A stretch of 64,000 nt of DNA, taken from positions 29,989,063 to 30,053,062 of the forward strand of contig OY986437.1 of assembly GCA_963920525.1 (NCBI GenBank), given 5' to 3'. The translations under genes were made by a program, and so were the position numbers. Below the pieces are notes generated by a model. It was not told the DNA's origin. It was given only the letters and a program-made list of their open reading frames with translations, and did not search any database. Of this stretch, positions 44,463 to 57,009 are shown one piece after another; positions within the stretch are counted from its first letter, which is position 1, and each line of letters opens with the position of its first letter. The DNA comes from Dichetophora obliterata. Its lineage: Eukaryota; Arthropoda; Insecta; Diptera; Sciomyzidae.

Positions 44463-44640
44463 CTACACTAAATCCGAAGATAAAATTAGGTCTAGTTGTC
44501 TACCTGAATTGTTAGTAACTCCGCTTAACTGGTAAAGGCCGCAGTCTGAAATACAACTAGTAAAAAGAATTTCTTTTTCAGAGGTACGATTTGAAGAAAG
44601 ATAGTAGGATTCATTAATTCCCCCCCCCCCTCCTAGAGCT
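44463..44640 (-). pseudogene. LINE C endonuclease, C-terminal fragment
   Basis: The frame reads SCISDCGLYQLSGVTNNSGR and QLDLIL, the motif that precedes the end of the endonuclease domain in jockey/CR1-like ORF2. The upstream part is missing. A single-base shift near 44462 separates it from the next frame. Confidence 0.75.
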
Positions 44641-45240
44641 ATGAAAATGGGTACGTTAAAATGAGAAGGCAAACGGATATTTCAAAAATATAAAAACTTG
44701 ACAAAATGGCGCGATTTAAAAAAAAAATTAAAAAATTAACTGTTTTTTGAGGGTTTTTGCCCCACCCTTCTCCTGGTAGTAGTGTTAGCCCAATTATTCT
44801 AGATCAGAACCTGCCCGCCGCATCTTCATCCGACTTCTGGTTCTCGAGAAAAACGACACCCCAGTTTGAAAAAAGTGATTTCGAGAAAACCGCATTTAAA
44901 GTTGTATTACTGCACTTCGGCGCGAGTATATGCATTTATAGCTCTGTAACTCCAAAAATAATTCAAATTTTAAAAAATCCTTTAAGGCATTATTTTTGAA
45001 AAATTTTAGAAGACACTTATGAAAAAAAATCGAAAAAATTTTTAACCGCAGGTCATACCTTAAAATAAAATTTTTATCGTTTAAAAAACTTAAATGGGCC
45101 CTTCAGCTGAAATTTAAAACTCCTAAACCGCTCCTGTGATTAGCATACAAATTTGTATAAAGAGGTTTTCAGGTACGATGCGTGTTTTGGCGCTATCTAT
45201 TTTGATCCATGCCGGGTAAACTAGTATAACTTACAAAACT
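44641..45240. other. Non-coding DNA with a possible Helitron-like 3' end
   Basis: No gene. CCGGGTAAACTAGT at about 45212-45225 looks like the CTAGT terminus of insect Helitrons, but I found no matching TC start. The inverse of the 41358 18-mer lies at 45044-45061. Confidence 0.3.
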
Positions 45241-46227
45241 ATTAAATATTTGAAAAAGAAAACAGTTTGAAACAATTAAACTACTTCTTTACAAAATTTC
45301 GCTCAGTGAAAATATTAACTGCAGAGTTAGTTTTGTTATCAGTGTTATCAGACAAATACTACGTTTTGCAAAACGATTTTGAAACGTTAATCGACAGTTG
45401 AGAAAGCTTTATACTTTGTTGTTTACAAAAATTGCATTTAATAAATAAATAAAAAATTAAACAGTAGAGTCCATTGACAAGAACCAAATAATAAATACCC
45501 TACATGAGAAGTACTTAAATACATATGTTTAACATATCTTTGATTATTTATTTTGACAAGACTTAAGCCAATTGCAGACAAGTTTTCTCGGTTTTTATTA
45601 AATAAATTAAGCTTTGTGTATTATTTATTAACATTTACAATAAATAATTTACTTCCTTTATGACATTTTATATAAATTTACTGGAATAAAATATTATGTA
45701 GTGTAGTGTAAGGGTTAAAAACAATTTAAAAAATTGCTCAAAAAGTGTACTTTTACAAAAAGCTCACTGTAAAGAAAATTAACAATCACATCACATGATT
45801 GATGTCAGGCAGGATTATTTAAAAAAAATTAAATTTGATCAGTTCTTGAGATAAAAAAGTAAGTAGAGTTGCATCAAAAGCGAATTGTGTCTCTTTGAAC
45901 GAGTTTGTTTTTTAATAAGATATTGAGCATTAAGTATACTACTTTACTTGTAGTAAATTTACTTGTAGTATTTTGTTTGGACAGATTACAGTTATTGCAA
46001 GATAAGCTATCGGGCATAAAGCTCACGAGCTACTTGAATGTTTATTTATATAATTTATTTCTTTGAATATCTAAAGTGTGCAAATAGTACAAAAACTTAA
46101 AAGCTGCCAATCAAGCTGTCAGTTTAAATATTCATTTGCCAGATGTTAAGCTGAACAACAATTTTGTGCTCAGAAGCAAAACATAATCGCTTAAGCCGCC
46201 TCAAGACATAACTAAGATATTGATGTG
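45241..46227. other. A+T-rich non-coding DNA
   Basis: I see no gene, repeat array or element ends. Confidence 0.4.
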
Positions 46228-46606
46228 TTTTTTTTTTTAAATTATCAAAGAACCAAGGCATGCGCCTTATACAAACAACGTTTGGTCTTTGACCTGAAAG
46301 GAAAGGGATAGATTATTAGAGGAAGAATTGATTGGAACCATACGTGAATTATCGATAAGGCGGAACAAACGTGAAAGACAATTTGAATTGCTTACAACCG
46401 AGGCTAGTGTTGTGCCTCAGCCCTCAGTTGCTCCTGCCCTTTAATTCCACATTTTCCACAATTTAGCTGTGGATTTTTTGTTTCAATAATTCTTAAATGT
46501 AGTAAAGAAAAAAGAAAGCGAAAAGAACCATGCCCGAACCCGGATTCGAACCGGGGACCTCTGAGTTGATAGTCTAGCACACTCTTCACTAAACTACAAA
46601 GGCCGA
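46228..46606 (-). mobile_element. tRNA-derived SINE, copy 2
   Basis: Same layout as copy 1 on the minus strand: tRNA-like head with CCCGGTTCGAATCCGGG, the GGTCAAAGACCAAACGTTGT block and a short A tail. It lacks the TGCTTGCCGAGGTTAAGG block found in the other copies, so it has an internal deletion. The minus-strand frame at 46404-46589 is a by-product of the head. Confidence 0.86.
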
Positions 46607-47364
46607 CTTAGCTCTATACACACACAAAATCTGAGCTTCTAACATGATCTTAGCGAAAGTTATGACTAACTAACCTTTTAAAAAACTGCGATTGATAACT
46701 TTAAAGCAATATTTCTAGAAACTTGAAAATCACTCTTAGGCTATTATTGCTTATCAACACAGATTTAAAGAAAATACAAATTACACAGTGTGACAGCCAA
46801 AATGTGAGTAAGAAACTGACAACTGTTTGCAATTATTTTCGGGCTCCTAATCACAAATATGGCACCGATATTTCTCCATCACTTCAGGATTTTGAGAAAA
46901 CCGTGTTCAAGGTCAAAAATTGTAAGAAAAGTTAACTTGAATCGTCGAAACTAAAAGTGGTACGCGGCTTTTGTCTGTTGCACAGGATGTTTGTTATAAA
47001 TTAATAAAAAAAATTTCTTTCACACTTTCATCGCCCCCCCCCCTCCCTCACCATTTTTCACTCAAACTGACATTTTTTTTTTTTAGCCAGTCTGCAGATA
47101 TCTTGCTCACTGTAAATTTAAGGCCATTCGCGGAATTGCCCTTTTCTACCTAATCGACAAATATTTTTGGACTGCAAAAATGTCAGGAATAAATCTTGAA
47201 TAGTTATTATTTAATTAAATAAAAAAAATGTTGGTCAAAAAGCTTAAAAAATAAAATAAAATATAGATTAAAAAAAAAATTTAAAAAGTTTTTATTATTT
47301 TTGGAAAAACTCCCTGAGGTCCTTAAATGATAAAAATTTATAGTTAGTCATTTTTCAATTAAAA
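46607..47364. other. Non-coding DNA
   Basis: Low-complexity frames only. A C-rich tract lies at 47033-47046. No gene is recognised. Confidence 0.4.
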
Positions 47365-47724
47365 CCGGCCTTTGTAGTCTAGTGGAGAGTCGCTTGACTA
47401 TCAACCCAGAGGTCCCTGGTTCGAATCCAGGTTCGAACATGATTGTTTTCACTTTCTTTGTTCTTTTCTATATTTAAGAATTATGGAAAGCAACTAAGGA
47501 ACAACTAAGGGCTGGAAATGCTTGCCGAGGTTAAGGCATAACACTAGCCTCGGTTAAAAGCAATTCAAATTATCTTTCACGTTAGTTTCACCTAATCAAT
47601 AATTCGCGTATGGTTCCAATTAATTCCTCTAAATAAATCTATCACTTTCCTTTCAGGTCAAAGACCAAACCTTGTTTGTATAAGGCGCATGCCGTGGTTC
47701 TTTGATCTTTCTATAAAAAAAAAT
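47365..47724 (+). mobile_element. tRNA-derived SINE, copy 3
   Basis: In the plus orientation it begins CCGGCCTTTGTAGTCTAGTG and has CCTGGTTCGAATCCAGG. It then shows AACAACTAAGGGCTGGAAAT, GCTTGCCGAGGTTAAGGCAT and GGTCAAAGACCAAACCTTGT, with an A-rich end. It is the full-length form at about 360 bp. At the anticodon position it reads ATC where copy 1 has CTC, so it is a decayed pseudo-tRNA head and not a tRNA gene. Confidence 0.87.
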
Positions 47725-50152
47725 TCGGTTTATGAAATTTAACAACGTTGAAATTAATTTTATTTGCATAATTTTTTGTTTTAATAACAATTTTAAAAAT
47801 TAACTTACTGAGATTACAATTACAGAAATTATCTTAATAAGTGTTATATGCATTAAGCAGAGGAAGAAAAAGTTTCAGTTGCATTATGAAGATATCTTTT
47901 ACTTTTGCAACTTCTTCGCAATGGTTTCTTTTTAAATTAAAAGCTAATACACTAAATGTTATTTGAGTCATATTTTCCAGGTTAGACAATGTTAAATACT
48001 TTAGATGTATTTTACTATATGTGATATATATAATTTTATGAAGAAAGAAGCATTTTTTTAAAAAAATTTTGTATAAATTTTTAAACTTTTTTTTTATAAG
48101 ATATGAATAAAATTTAACCAAAAATTTACACAAAGAAAAAATTTTTGCGAAATATTATCTACATCAAAAGTTATGGTTGATTAAACTTGGCTTACTTTAA
48201 GAGCGTTGCATTCACTTTGTCTCTGTAATTTAAAGTTCCAACTTTCAGAAATTTTCAAGAAAAAAAAGCAAGAGTTACTTTGACTTTTCGATATTGTTTT
48301 TTAATTACATAAATATATTTCTTTTTGGAAAATAAGTTCTTTTTACAAAATTAAAAATTTTATTTGTGAGTATTTTGGCACGCTAAAATAGCAAAAGGCA
48401 CCTTGTGCGACGGTTGGGTATTTTTATACCCAACTCATATTCCGCTGAAAGATACAACGTTGAAGTTTGATGTGGTAGTTCCTGTGCTCAATATAAGAAA
48501 GCATAAGAAATAACATAAGAAATTTTTAAAAATCGTACGAAGCGTTTGGGAGCCGCGCTTAATGGGTTAAAGAATAAAGTTTCAATCAATTTTTCCGCCC
48601 TTTACATATCATTTAAATTTGAAAAACTTGGTGTTATTTAAAATTGTCTTTTTTTTTTTAATAAAAAAATGGAAGGAAATAAAAAGTTAAAACCAAAAAT
48701 TTGTCCTGACAGTTTGATAAATAGTTAAAAAAAATGAAAATTTTAAAAATAAAATGTTCCGCTAGTTCAAATTCTACGACCACAAAAACAATTTGGGTGG
48801 AACAGTAAGACTTTGTTCTACTGTGCGACTCTTTTGGTTTCGCTAAAATAGGGAAAATCTTGGAAGACTAGCTGTAATCATTCCTTTCAAAGCTAAGCAG
48901 TTTATTTGGAACAAAAATGTTTAAAATATTTGCGAAACATTTTTTAGAAGCATTTAACCAAAATTCCCCTTCCCTAAATAACTACATCACTCACGCCGAG
49001 CTTCATTGACATACTAAGCAAAAAAATAAACACACAGTTGAAACATAAACATTACTGCGCGATATTCATGACTTGGCATTAAAGCAGCTGCTTGGTTTTA
49101 GTTCCTTAAAAAAAGGCCAAACTACGGCAAAAAATAAAATTAACTCTGTTTTTTACCCTCCCCACCTTGTTTCCTACTATCTTGGTATTGCTTGTTCAGC
49201 AATTCTTCTGATGTAACATGTTTTCAGTGTATTTCGACAATAGCTCCCTCTGGTAAAATTGTGGTGAATTATTTTTTTGTTATTTGCACAAATGGCGACA
49301 TTTAAGTATGCCACTGATTCTATTATCGAGCGCTGGGCGCCTTTTTTTTCTCAACTTATTTATAGTAGCCTATTTATTGATTAGGGGTTAAATAATTGGT
49401 GCTTAGATTTGACCCTTTAGGAGACATAAAATAAAACTTAACAAGACATGTGCTTCGGCTAAAAAAGTTTGTATAGCCCTTTAGACACTGAATGCTACAA
49501 ATGCTTTAAATACAAAAATTTTTATGTAAACATTGAATATATGAATGATGTTGATGGTGATATAAGAATGTGTTTTTAAATAATATATTAATAGTTTTAG
49601 TATAAACAAGAGACCAAACATGGCGCTTTATACAGCATAGCTACTAATTTTAAGAGTTTTAAATTTCAATTTATTACTTTACACTTTTGAAGTTTTAGTT
49701 ATAAAATTTAATTACAGCTCATGCCAGCGCGCATCGTTGCTACTCAATAAATTAATCGTTTTATTGCTAGCACCAAATAGTAATTCCCCAGCCTTACGTT
49801 TGCAACGCTGCCGCTGCACTTACGATTATGCCACATTCCCCTTTTCTGGCGACCATCAACATCACACTTAGCTTGTTATAAATAAATGCATAAATAAACG
49901 ATTTTTTTCCAACATATGAAAGTCGAACTAATGCATGCATTTTCATATTAAAAATTAGGTCAATGGAGTGAAAAGAAAAAAAGAGAAAGAAAATAAAAAC
50001 ACCGATAGCAAACAGATCCGATAAGAGCGAGAGCATCAGTGTTGTCACTTGAAAATTTTAGGAAGTGGTCTACCAAAATGGCCATTCAATTGCATTCCAT
50101 GCCATTCTATTCTGATAGTTCGACCGAGCTCGCTCCCAAGTGCAACAACCTT
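47725..50152. other. A+T-rich non-coding DNA
   Basis: No gene is seen. A small hairpin, GGGTATTTTTATACCC, lies at 48417-48432. Frames here are A+T-rich and without domains. Confidence 0.4.
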
Positions 50153-50160
50153 ATAAATGA

Positions 50161-52584
50161 CAGAGCTGTAAAATCGGCATTCATATTCAGAATTTTAAGT
50201 CCAACTGAATAATTACATAAGAATGCATTCAATGAATGCAAAATCGATTTATAAATACAATTTTTAATTCATTCATTTTAAAAAAAAATTATTAATTATT
50301 CATTTTAACTATTCATTTTCGTTATTCAAAATAATTAATAATTTTTTTAATTAATTTGAATGCTATTCACAAAGAATGCAATTCGCAAAGAATGCAATTC
50401 ACAAAGAATTCCAGAGTTTTCAATTATTTTTTTTTCATTACTCATTTTTTATTCGTTATTCATTTTTTATTCACTATTCTTTTGTTATTCATTATTAATT
50501 TTTTATTCATTATTAATTTTTTATTCATTATTCATTTGTTATTCATTATTCTTTTTTATTCTTTATTAATTCTTTATTCATTATTAATATTTATTCATTA
50601 ATAATTTTTTATTCATTATTACATTTTTATTCATTTATCATTTTTTATTTATTTTTCATTTTTATCATTTTAGTCCCAAGCCATAAATAAAAAATTAATA
50701 ACAATTGAATAAAGAATAAAAAATTAATCTATAGTAATAAAACTCATTTTCTGTTTGTTTGTTTGTTTGTTTGCTTGGCCTTTATACAAATCTAAACGGC
50801 TCAACGGATTTTGCTCAAACTAGGTATACATATTGAGTGCATCCCAACTTGTTACCCAAATGTTACATACTTAGTTTTTGCCACGCCCCCTCTGAAATTT
50901 TTCAACTAACGATAATTTTGTTATTATAAAAGTTTTTACAATCGGAGATTTTTGTGTATTTAATTTTAAAAATTTTTTGTTATTTTGACATCAAAAACAC
51001 TCACATATCTTCAAAATTGGAGAAATTTTCAGTACAACGACTTTTTCATAAAACATCGTTGACTAAGAATGAGAAAAAAACGACATGAAAATCAAAGTTT
51101 GATCTTTCGATGCAAATATCTCCGCTGTCCATTAATATATTTCATTCAAATTTTTTTTGTTTAAAAGTTCAATAAAATCACTTCACAAAAATAAGTATAA
51201 CTGTATCGTTAAGTCAGTGTATATACGTTTTATGATTATGTCAAAAAAGGTCCAAAATATTGACTTTTTACTCAAAAAATGACTCAAAAATTGTTGTTGT
51301 TGTAAAAATTAAATCAATTAAAAATTTCACATCTTCCTACCTTTCATATGACATAGCATTTATTTGCAAAAATTCTTCCAGCTAAGCGCAAAAATTATTT
51401 TACTGTTTTTGTCATCAAAACAACAAGGGTACCCCCTTGCCAATTTTTTCGCCAAATTTATTTTTTCCAAAATGTTGTTTTTATATTTTTTACAAAAAAG
51501 TCAAGTCTCAAAAATAATTTATGTGAAAAAATTACCCCAAATACCTCTTTTCAATCAAAAGTTATGGCTAAAAATCTATTTTTTCATACCAGCGGTATAT
51601 TAAAATTCTCTATCCTAAATATCTTCCTTATATTAGTACATCTATATTTTTGCCGCCACACCCAATATAATTGGAAATTAAAAAGTGACTGCTTTCTTAA
51701 CTAACATCTTTTGCTAATTTACATTAAGAAACGACTGTACAATTTTTCGTATAAAAAAGGAATTCAGAAGATTTAAGAAATTGCATCAACTATCAGACTC
51801 AATTTATATTAATTTTTCATTTAGAGACCATCCAATTGTTTTTTCCAACTGGAAAAACTACCTAAAAAATTTAGGAAGATTAGTGTCCATTTTCCTTTCT
51901 TTTACAAATTTGATTTTCATTAGCGAAGTGCAAGTAACATGCTTACTAGTATGGTAACTGGTTTATTCAGTTTAGAACTAAAAAACAGTTTTTGATTGTG
52001 AAAAAACAGTGATAAAATTATTTCTTCGTTAAAAAAGCTTGGTAAGTTTTCTAACTAATATTTTTATAGTGGTCAAATTTAAATTCAACATGTTTTTACA
52101 AAATTCCAAAATTTACAAAATTATTTAATCGAGAAGTGTATATTAAAATGTTTACATAAATGACTCTCGAGTAACACCGGGTATATCAGCTAGTAATGAA
52201 TAAAAAATTAATAATGTTAAAAAATTAATAATGACTAAAAAATTAACAATGAATAATTAATAACAAAAGAATAATGAATAAAAAATTAATAACGAATAAA
52301 AAATGAATAATGAATAAAAAAAGAATAACTGAAAATTCTGGAATTCTCTAGGAATTGCATTCTTTGTGAATAGCATTAAATGAATACAAAAATTATTCAT
52401 TATTCTAAATAACGAAAATGAATAAATGAAATGTATAATTAATCATTTTTTTAAAAAAGAATGTGAATTTAAAACTTTATTTATAAATCAATTTTGCATT
52501 CATTGAATGCATTCTTATCTCGTTATTCACTGATTCACTTTTTTGTGAATAAAATCAAATTGAATGCATTTTTTTACAGCTCCG
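50161..52584. mobile_element. Palindromic hAT-like element with TTATTCATT repeats
   Basis: The inverted ends are CAGAGCTGTAAAATCGG and CGGAGCTGTAAAA, flanked by exact ATAAATGA copies (50153-50160 and 52585-52592), the 8-bp duplication of hAT. The arms are inverted copies of AGAATGCATTCAATGAATGC, CTATTCACAAAGAATGCAAT and long tracts of TTATTCATTTTT-type repeats. Frames such as 50356-50601 are made by those repeats. A Helitron-like element occupies the centre. Confidence 0.85.
50728..52193 (+). mobile_element. Non-autonomous Helitron-like element, 1466 bp
   Basis: It starts TCTATAGTAATAAAACTC after A and ends ACCGGGTATATCAGCTAG before T, with no duplication, as expected for Helitron insertion between A and T. 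After a GTTT repeat it has AACGGCTCAACGGATTTTGC and GCCACGCCCCC, text common in insect Helitron-type repeats. No Rep/helicase frame exists. It lies in the middle of the palindromic hAT-like element, whose arms resume on both sides. Confidence 0.75.
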
Positions 52585-52592
52585 ATAAATGA

Positions 52593-52991
52593 GCCTTGGT
52601 AAAGGAGAAAATGTACTGATTTGACTTGACTCTTAACATCGCAAGCGACAACAGTTTCCAGTTCGTTTTACCGTCGTGATTACTATTAGTGAGCCAAGCG
52701 AAAGGATAATTTCTGCATGTTGCAGGATTAAATCAGAAAAATTCAAGCTTTACCAGCTGTACGTCGCTTGCTTCAGAGTAGAAACACCAAAAATTTTATT
52801 AATTAAAAAAAAATGGGAAAACCAAAAAACCTGTTAAACCAGCGTAAAAAAATATATAAAACTTTGACTATCTTTTCAAAAACTTGAGAGTCATGTGCGA
52901 TGTAGAGTCAAAACGGACTTCTATATCCTGGCACGCCCCAGCAAAGACTGCAGGACTAACAAAAATTCACGAGAATCAACTACAATAACTG
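52593..52991. other. Non-coding DNA
   Basis: No gene or repeat is recognised. Confidence 0.35.
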
Positions 52992-52999
52992 CTGGCAAC

Positions 53000-54934
53000 C
53001 AGGGTTACCACTTGTAAAATAATTTAAATACCAAAATTTGATCAAAAAGTTACCAAAATTCAATAAAAATTAATTAAATAAACAAACATTTTATTAAGTA
53101 AGAAAATCAATAAAATTATAATTTAGGTTAATAAAAAAATGTATTCAACATTAAAATACTTAAAATTAATAAAAAGAAATAGTGGTAAAATAAATTTAGT
53201 AAATAACTAAAAATCACAAAATAAGTAAAATTCATAAACTCATATACTTATAGAAATGAGACGTATATCTTTTTTATTTGAATTAGATAAAAACCTAAAT
53301 AGAAAAGGTACAACTTTTTTCTTGTTTAAAATTTATTTATTATATTAATATAAAAATCACAAATTAGTAGTAAATTCAGGTAAACGTAATTTTTTTTGTC
53401 ACAAAACAAAACAAAAAATTTTAATTTAATAGTATAAAAATGAGATCCTTATCTTTTTTATTTGAAATAAGTAGGAACTACAAAAAATATACCGCATTCA
53501 TTGGCAATGAATATTGATTTTTAGAAAGTAAATTAAATGAATAAATGCAAATATATGGCATTTAATGCTTTAAAAAATTATCGGTTTCCTGAAGTTTAAA
53601 TTTTAATCATTTTTTAGTAACTAAAAATTAGAAACTACGCAGTTCGTTTGTTTTATAGGATATCAATTCTAACTACAGACACTGATTTTAAATAAAAGAA
53701 AACTTTTTCACCATCACCTCAAATTAAGGATTTATGAAAAAATATGATATACAGTTCTTTTTCCAATAACTGCTCCTAAGCGCAAACTCTTGCAAAGTAT
53801 TTAAAGCTTTTGCTGATATCTTTTTACGTTTTAGAAAAACATATTGTGAAAGAAACAAAAAATTTTATTAAATTTATTCAAAGCAATTTTAAGCGGCTGG
53901 AAAAACCCTAATTTTTCAGTGAGTTACCTTAGAAATTTTTCCTATAAATTTTTCATGTAATCAATTTTCGTTATTTCAAAATATATCTGGAATTATCTAC
54001 AATATCTGCAAAGGTTAAATGAATGCTTAAACTTCAAAGGCAGAAGATATTTTTATGATTCAGACATTTCTCGGTAGCAAATATGTTTATTATGAAAAAG
54101 TATTAAATTTTATGATTTTCAAGGCCATTATCTTCAAAACAAAAGCTGAAAAAAAATTGTTTACAAAAATGTTTAGACCTAATCAGCCGTATAATGAATA
54201 ACTTTTCAATTGGAATTGAAAAAGAGAGTTTTCATTATAAAAATAAACCTCAAAAACATTCACGAAACTTAAAAAGAAGAAAAATTTTCAGGAAAAAATA
54301 ACTGAAAAATGTCCAAAATGTTCTAGAGCTTTATCTAAAAAACAAAAACTCCCTTTTCGACTCCGCTGAATATTTCCTAATCAAAGCTGTCAAATACAAT
54401 CGAAATTGACTGATGCAGTTTAAAGATATTATTCTGTTAGAACATAACAAGTTTTTACATTTTTGCCTGTAACTCCTAAACTAACGGCGATCAATTTTAA
54501 ATCTAAAAATCTTCTTCTGGTGACCACACATAATGAGGTTTGGCTCTCATTTCGCAGAGTTCCTTTGAAATCATTATGCTATTTATTGCATTAAAACCCA
54601 ACTTGTTTTGTAGCTTCGTTTTCTTAAGAGACTTCTTTGTTAACGTTAAATTTCAAAATTGGAATATTTTGACATGATTCGCAATATTTTCAAATGATGC
54701 GTTCGGAAAGCTTAGAGAAATGTTCAATACAAAAAATAACGCTTATGCTGCACTAAAAAATGTTTAATGTAATATTAAATTCAATTTTTTATGTTAATCT
54801 TGCAAACTGTTTATTTTGAAATTTTTAGAAAAACTAAAGGAAAAATGTTACCAAAACTATAAAAAAATTACCAAATTACCAAGTCAAAAATTACCTACCG
54901 AATTTGGTAATTAATTACCAAACTGGCAACCCTG
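53000..54934. mobile_element. 1935-bp hAT-like element with a perfect duplication
   Basis: The inverted ends CAGGGTTACCACTT and CAGGGTTGCCAGTT are flanked by CTGGCAAC on both sides (52992-52999 and 54935-54942). TTACCAAA/TTTGGTAA words crowd both ends. Inside, a block with ATGAGACGTATATCTTTTTT and ATGAGATCCTTATCTTTTTT is repeated near 53256 and 53438. It is strongly A+T-rich and has no transposase frame, so it would need an enzyme supplied from elsewhere. Confidence 0.9.
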
Positions 54935-55049
54935 CTGGCAACTGATTGCCTGCATACATTTATTGTCGTTAAATCCCATCTCTTTCGTACTCTTGTAAAA
55001 AGTCTCTTCTAAAATTATCTCTTTCAATCTTGTCTTCGCTTATAAAAAT

Positions 55050-55830
55050 GCGTGAAGTCTCTCAAGTAAGTTTTTAACAAGACAACAACAACAACTCTGA
55101 AAAGAGTCAATCACACAGCAGAAGGCGCTTCTCTTTCCAACTTCAGTAGGCTTTACTTAAACAAACAAGATTTTTTAAAAAATATACAACATATTGGAAT
55201 GATTCAAATTGCATTCTCTTTAGTATTAAATTCTCTTCGATGTGAACTTACATGTTTGTAAAAAAAGTCTTTTTTAATATTTTAAGGGGTGGGTGGGCGT
55301 GGGAGGAAGAGGGTAAGTACAATTTTTTTCTTATAAATTAACACTTTTAGCTTAAAACTGCCTTTAATTTTTATTTCATCATTTTTTCCGGTTTTTTTTT
55401 GGTTCACATAGAAGATAAACTTATATAACGAAAAATTTTTGTTTTTGATTTCAGAAACGAATTACAAGCTCCATCTTGTTTGAAACCGAGAAATTTGAAG
55501 ATCGACGCGCTTCGGAAAGTACTCCATAAGTCCACCATTTTGTAAACATGAAACAATTTGTGTAACATCTTCGATGCCACCTTTAAATGTACCCGCAATA
55601 TAACAATGATTGCTTCTTCTTTCATTTAAAAAAAAATCACGAAAAACACCTCAGTTTTTACCGTTTACATGTATATCCTCCCTTAAGCTGTGACCAATCT
55701 ACTGTTTAAGTTTTATATAATTTGACACTTGTTCGAATAACCTCTTCGAAATCATATGACGTTGTAAGAATTTACGGTTTCAACGAACATTTGCATTGTA
55801 TGGCTGATGAAAGGAAAGGAAAATCAGCAA
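55050..55830. repeat. Second copy of the 18.6-kb dispersed repeat, interrupted
   Basis: CTCAAGTAAGTTTTTAACAA, CAACAACAACTCTGAAAAGA and GTCAATCAC match 18616-18675. The matching second part resumes near 55683 with TTAAGCTGTGACCAAT and reaches GCATTGTATGGCTGATG. The 55150-55680 segment is extra compared with the first copy and has no gene. Confidence 0.45.
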
Positions 55831-56089
55831 AACTATAAATTCTTACAAGTGATATCTCAAAGTTAAAGAAAAAAAAAAATTGAGACAAGTCAAAATGGGT
55901 TTTTTGAAGGCAATAAATGTTACTTTTAGATCATTCATCAAGTCATTTCGAAAAATTCGATCCCTCGCTTAAATATGCCCTAACGCATAACCAAAAACAG
56001 CATTTTTTGCACTTTTAAGTTGACAATATCTCAATAACTAGACGAGATAGGCCAAATCTGAAATCAAATTCGGATTAAGACAACGTGGC

Positions 56090-57000
56090 TTAGTTTTTCT
56101 CGATCCCGGGATTATCGGGATAGAAAATCTCAATCGCGGAATCCCGGTATTAGTCCGGGATTGAAAACTTTAAGAAGTAAATAATGCAAAACGATTTTAA
56201 TACAATTTTTTATTATTTATTACTTCAAACTAAAAAATGTAAATTAATTCATTTATAAAGCAACAAAACAAAACCAAACACGTTAAGGGTATTCACAATT
56301 ACGTTGTGTTCAGTGTAGTTAAAAAAACCCGTGGTATTGATACCACACTTTACCGAGCGGTTGTTATATTTTTTGTTGTTTTACACGAAATCTCTAAAAA
56401 CCAAAAGTGTAGTAATTTTAAGTAGCCCAATGAAATGTTTAACGAAAGTAGTTTTTAAAGTTTTATAAACAACTGATCGGTTGCCAGTTATTTGCAAATT
56501 ACAAAAATGGAAGAAGCTCAAAATGCAAGTTAAATTTTTTACGCCATATATTAACAAAATATATCAAGCTGGGTAGTTAATTTAAAAGCTGATCAACGCG
56601 TCTTATTTTTCGTTAGAGAGTTTTGCTAGGATATTATTACAAATATAACGAACTGATGAGAGGCACCATTCTCATTCTATGCTAGTTGGAGAAATAGTTG
56701 TACGATAATGGTAAGCAATTTGTAAGTTTCGAGAACGATTGCCTTCACTACAAAATAAATTTATTTCCAAAGTCAGAATTTCGGACAATTTTTAAATACA
56801 TAGCTGACTTTCTGAAAACTTTGCAGTCTTTGCTCCAGTGATCCATACTCATCGTCCTAATAATCTTTTTCAGCCTCAATAAAAAGTTTTTCTAATTCTA
56901 TATTCATGTATATTTGTAAGATAAATTTTTTATTTAAAAATCCCGGTATCCCGGAAAGTAAATCTCGGAATAAAATCGTTCGGGATCCCGGAATTGACTG
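56090..57000. mobile_element. Element rich in CCCGGGAT motifs, copy 1
   Basis: Near the left end are CTCGATCCCGGGATTATCGG, GGAATCCCGG and AGTCCGGGATTG. Near the right, inverted, are AAATCCCGGTATCCCGGAAA and GGGATCCCGGAATTGACTG. The middle is A+T-rich without a gene. The ends are not sharp, and I could not confirm a duplication. Confidence 0.55.
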
Positions 57001-57009
57001 CCCTAGCAT

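Larger units (their letters stand above)
41517..44640 (-). mobile_element. 5'-truncated jockey/CR1-like LINE (LINE C), interrupted by a SINE
   Basis: Read on the minus strand, the element runs from an endonuclease fragment near 44640 through reverse transcriptase to a C-terminal region ending at 41814. A 3' UTR follows and ends in AAATA repeats (41517-41534). The SINE at 42092-42515 sits in the same orientation within the C-terminal coding part. RNase H is absent, as in jockey/CR1-type elements. The 5' start lies near a run of G (12 C on the plus strand, 44620-44631). Confidence 0.85.

Noticed and set aside
45212..45225. CCGGGTAAACTAGT as a definite Helitron end
   Set aside because: The motif fits, but no TC start or related copy was found in the window, so it is only noted as possible.
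49794..50048. 84-residue frame with a hydrophobic N-terminus
   Set aside because: It looks like a chance frame in A+T-rich DNA, without a recognisable domain or repeat support.
50356..50601. Hydrophobic frames resembling membrane proteins
   Set aside because: They come from TTATTCATT repeats in one arm of the hAT-like element.
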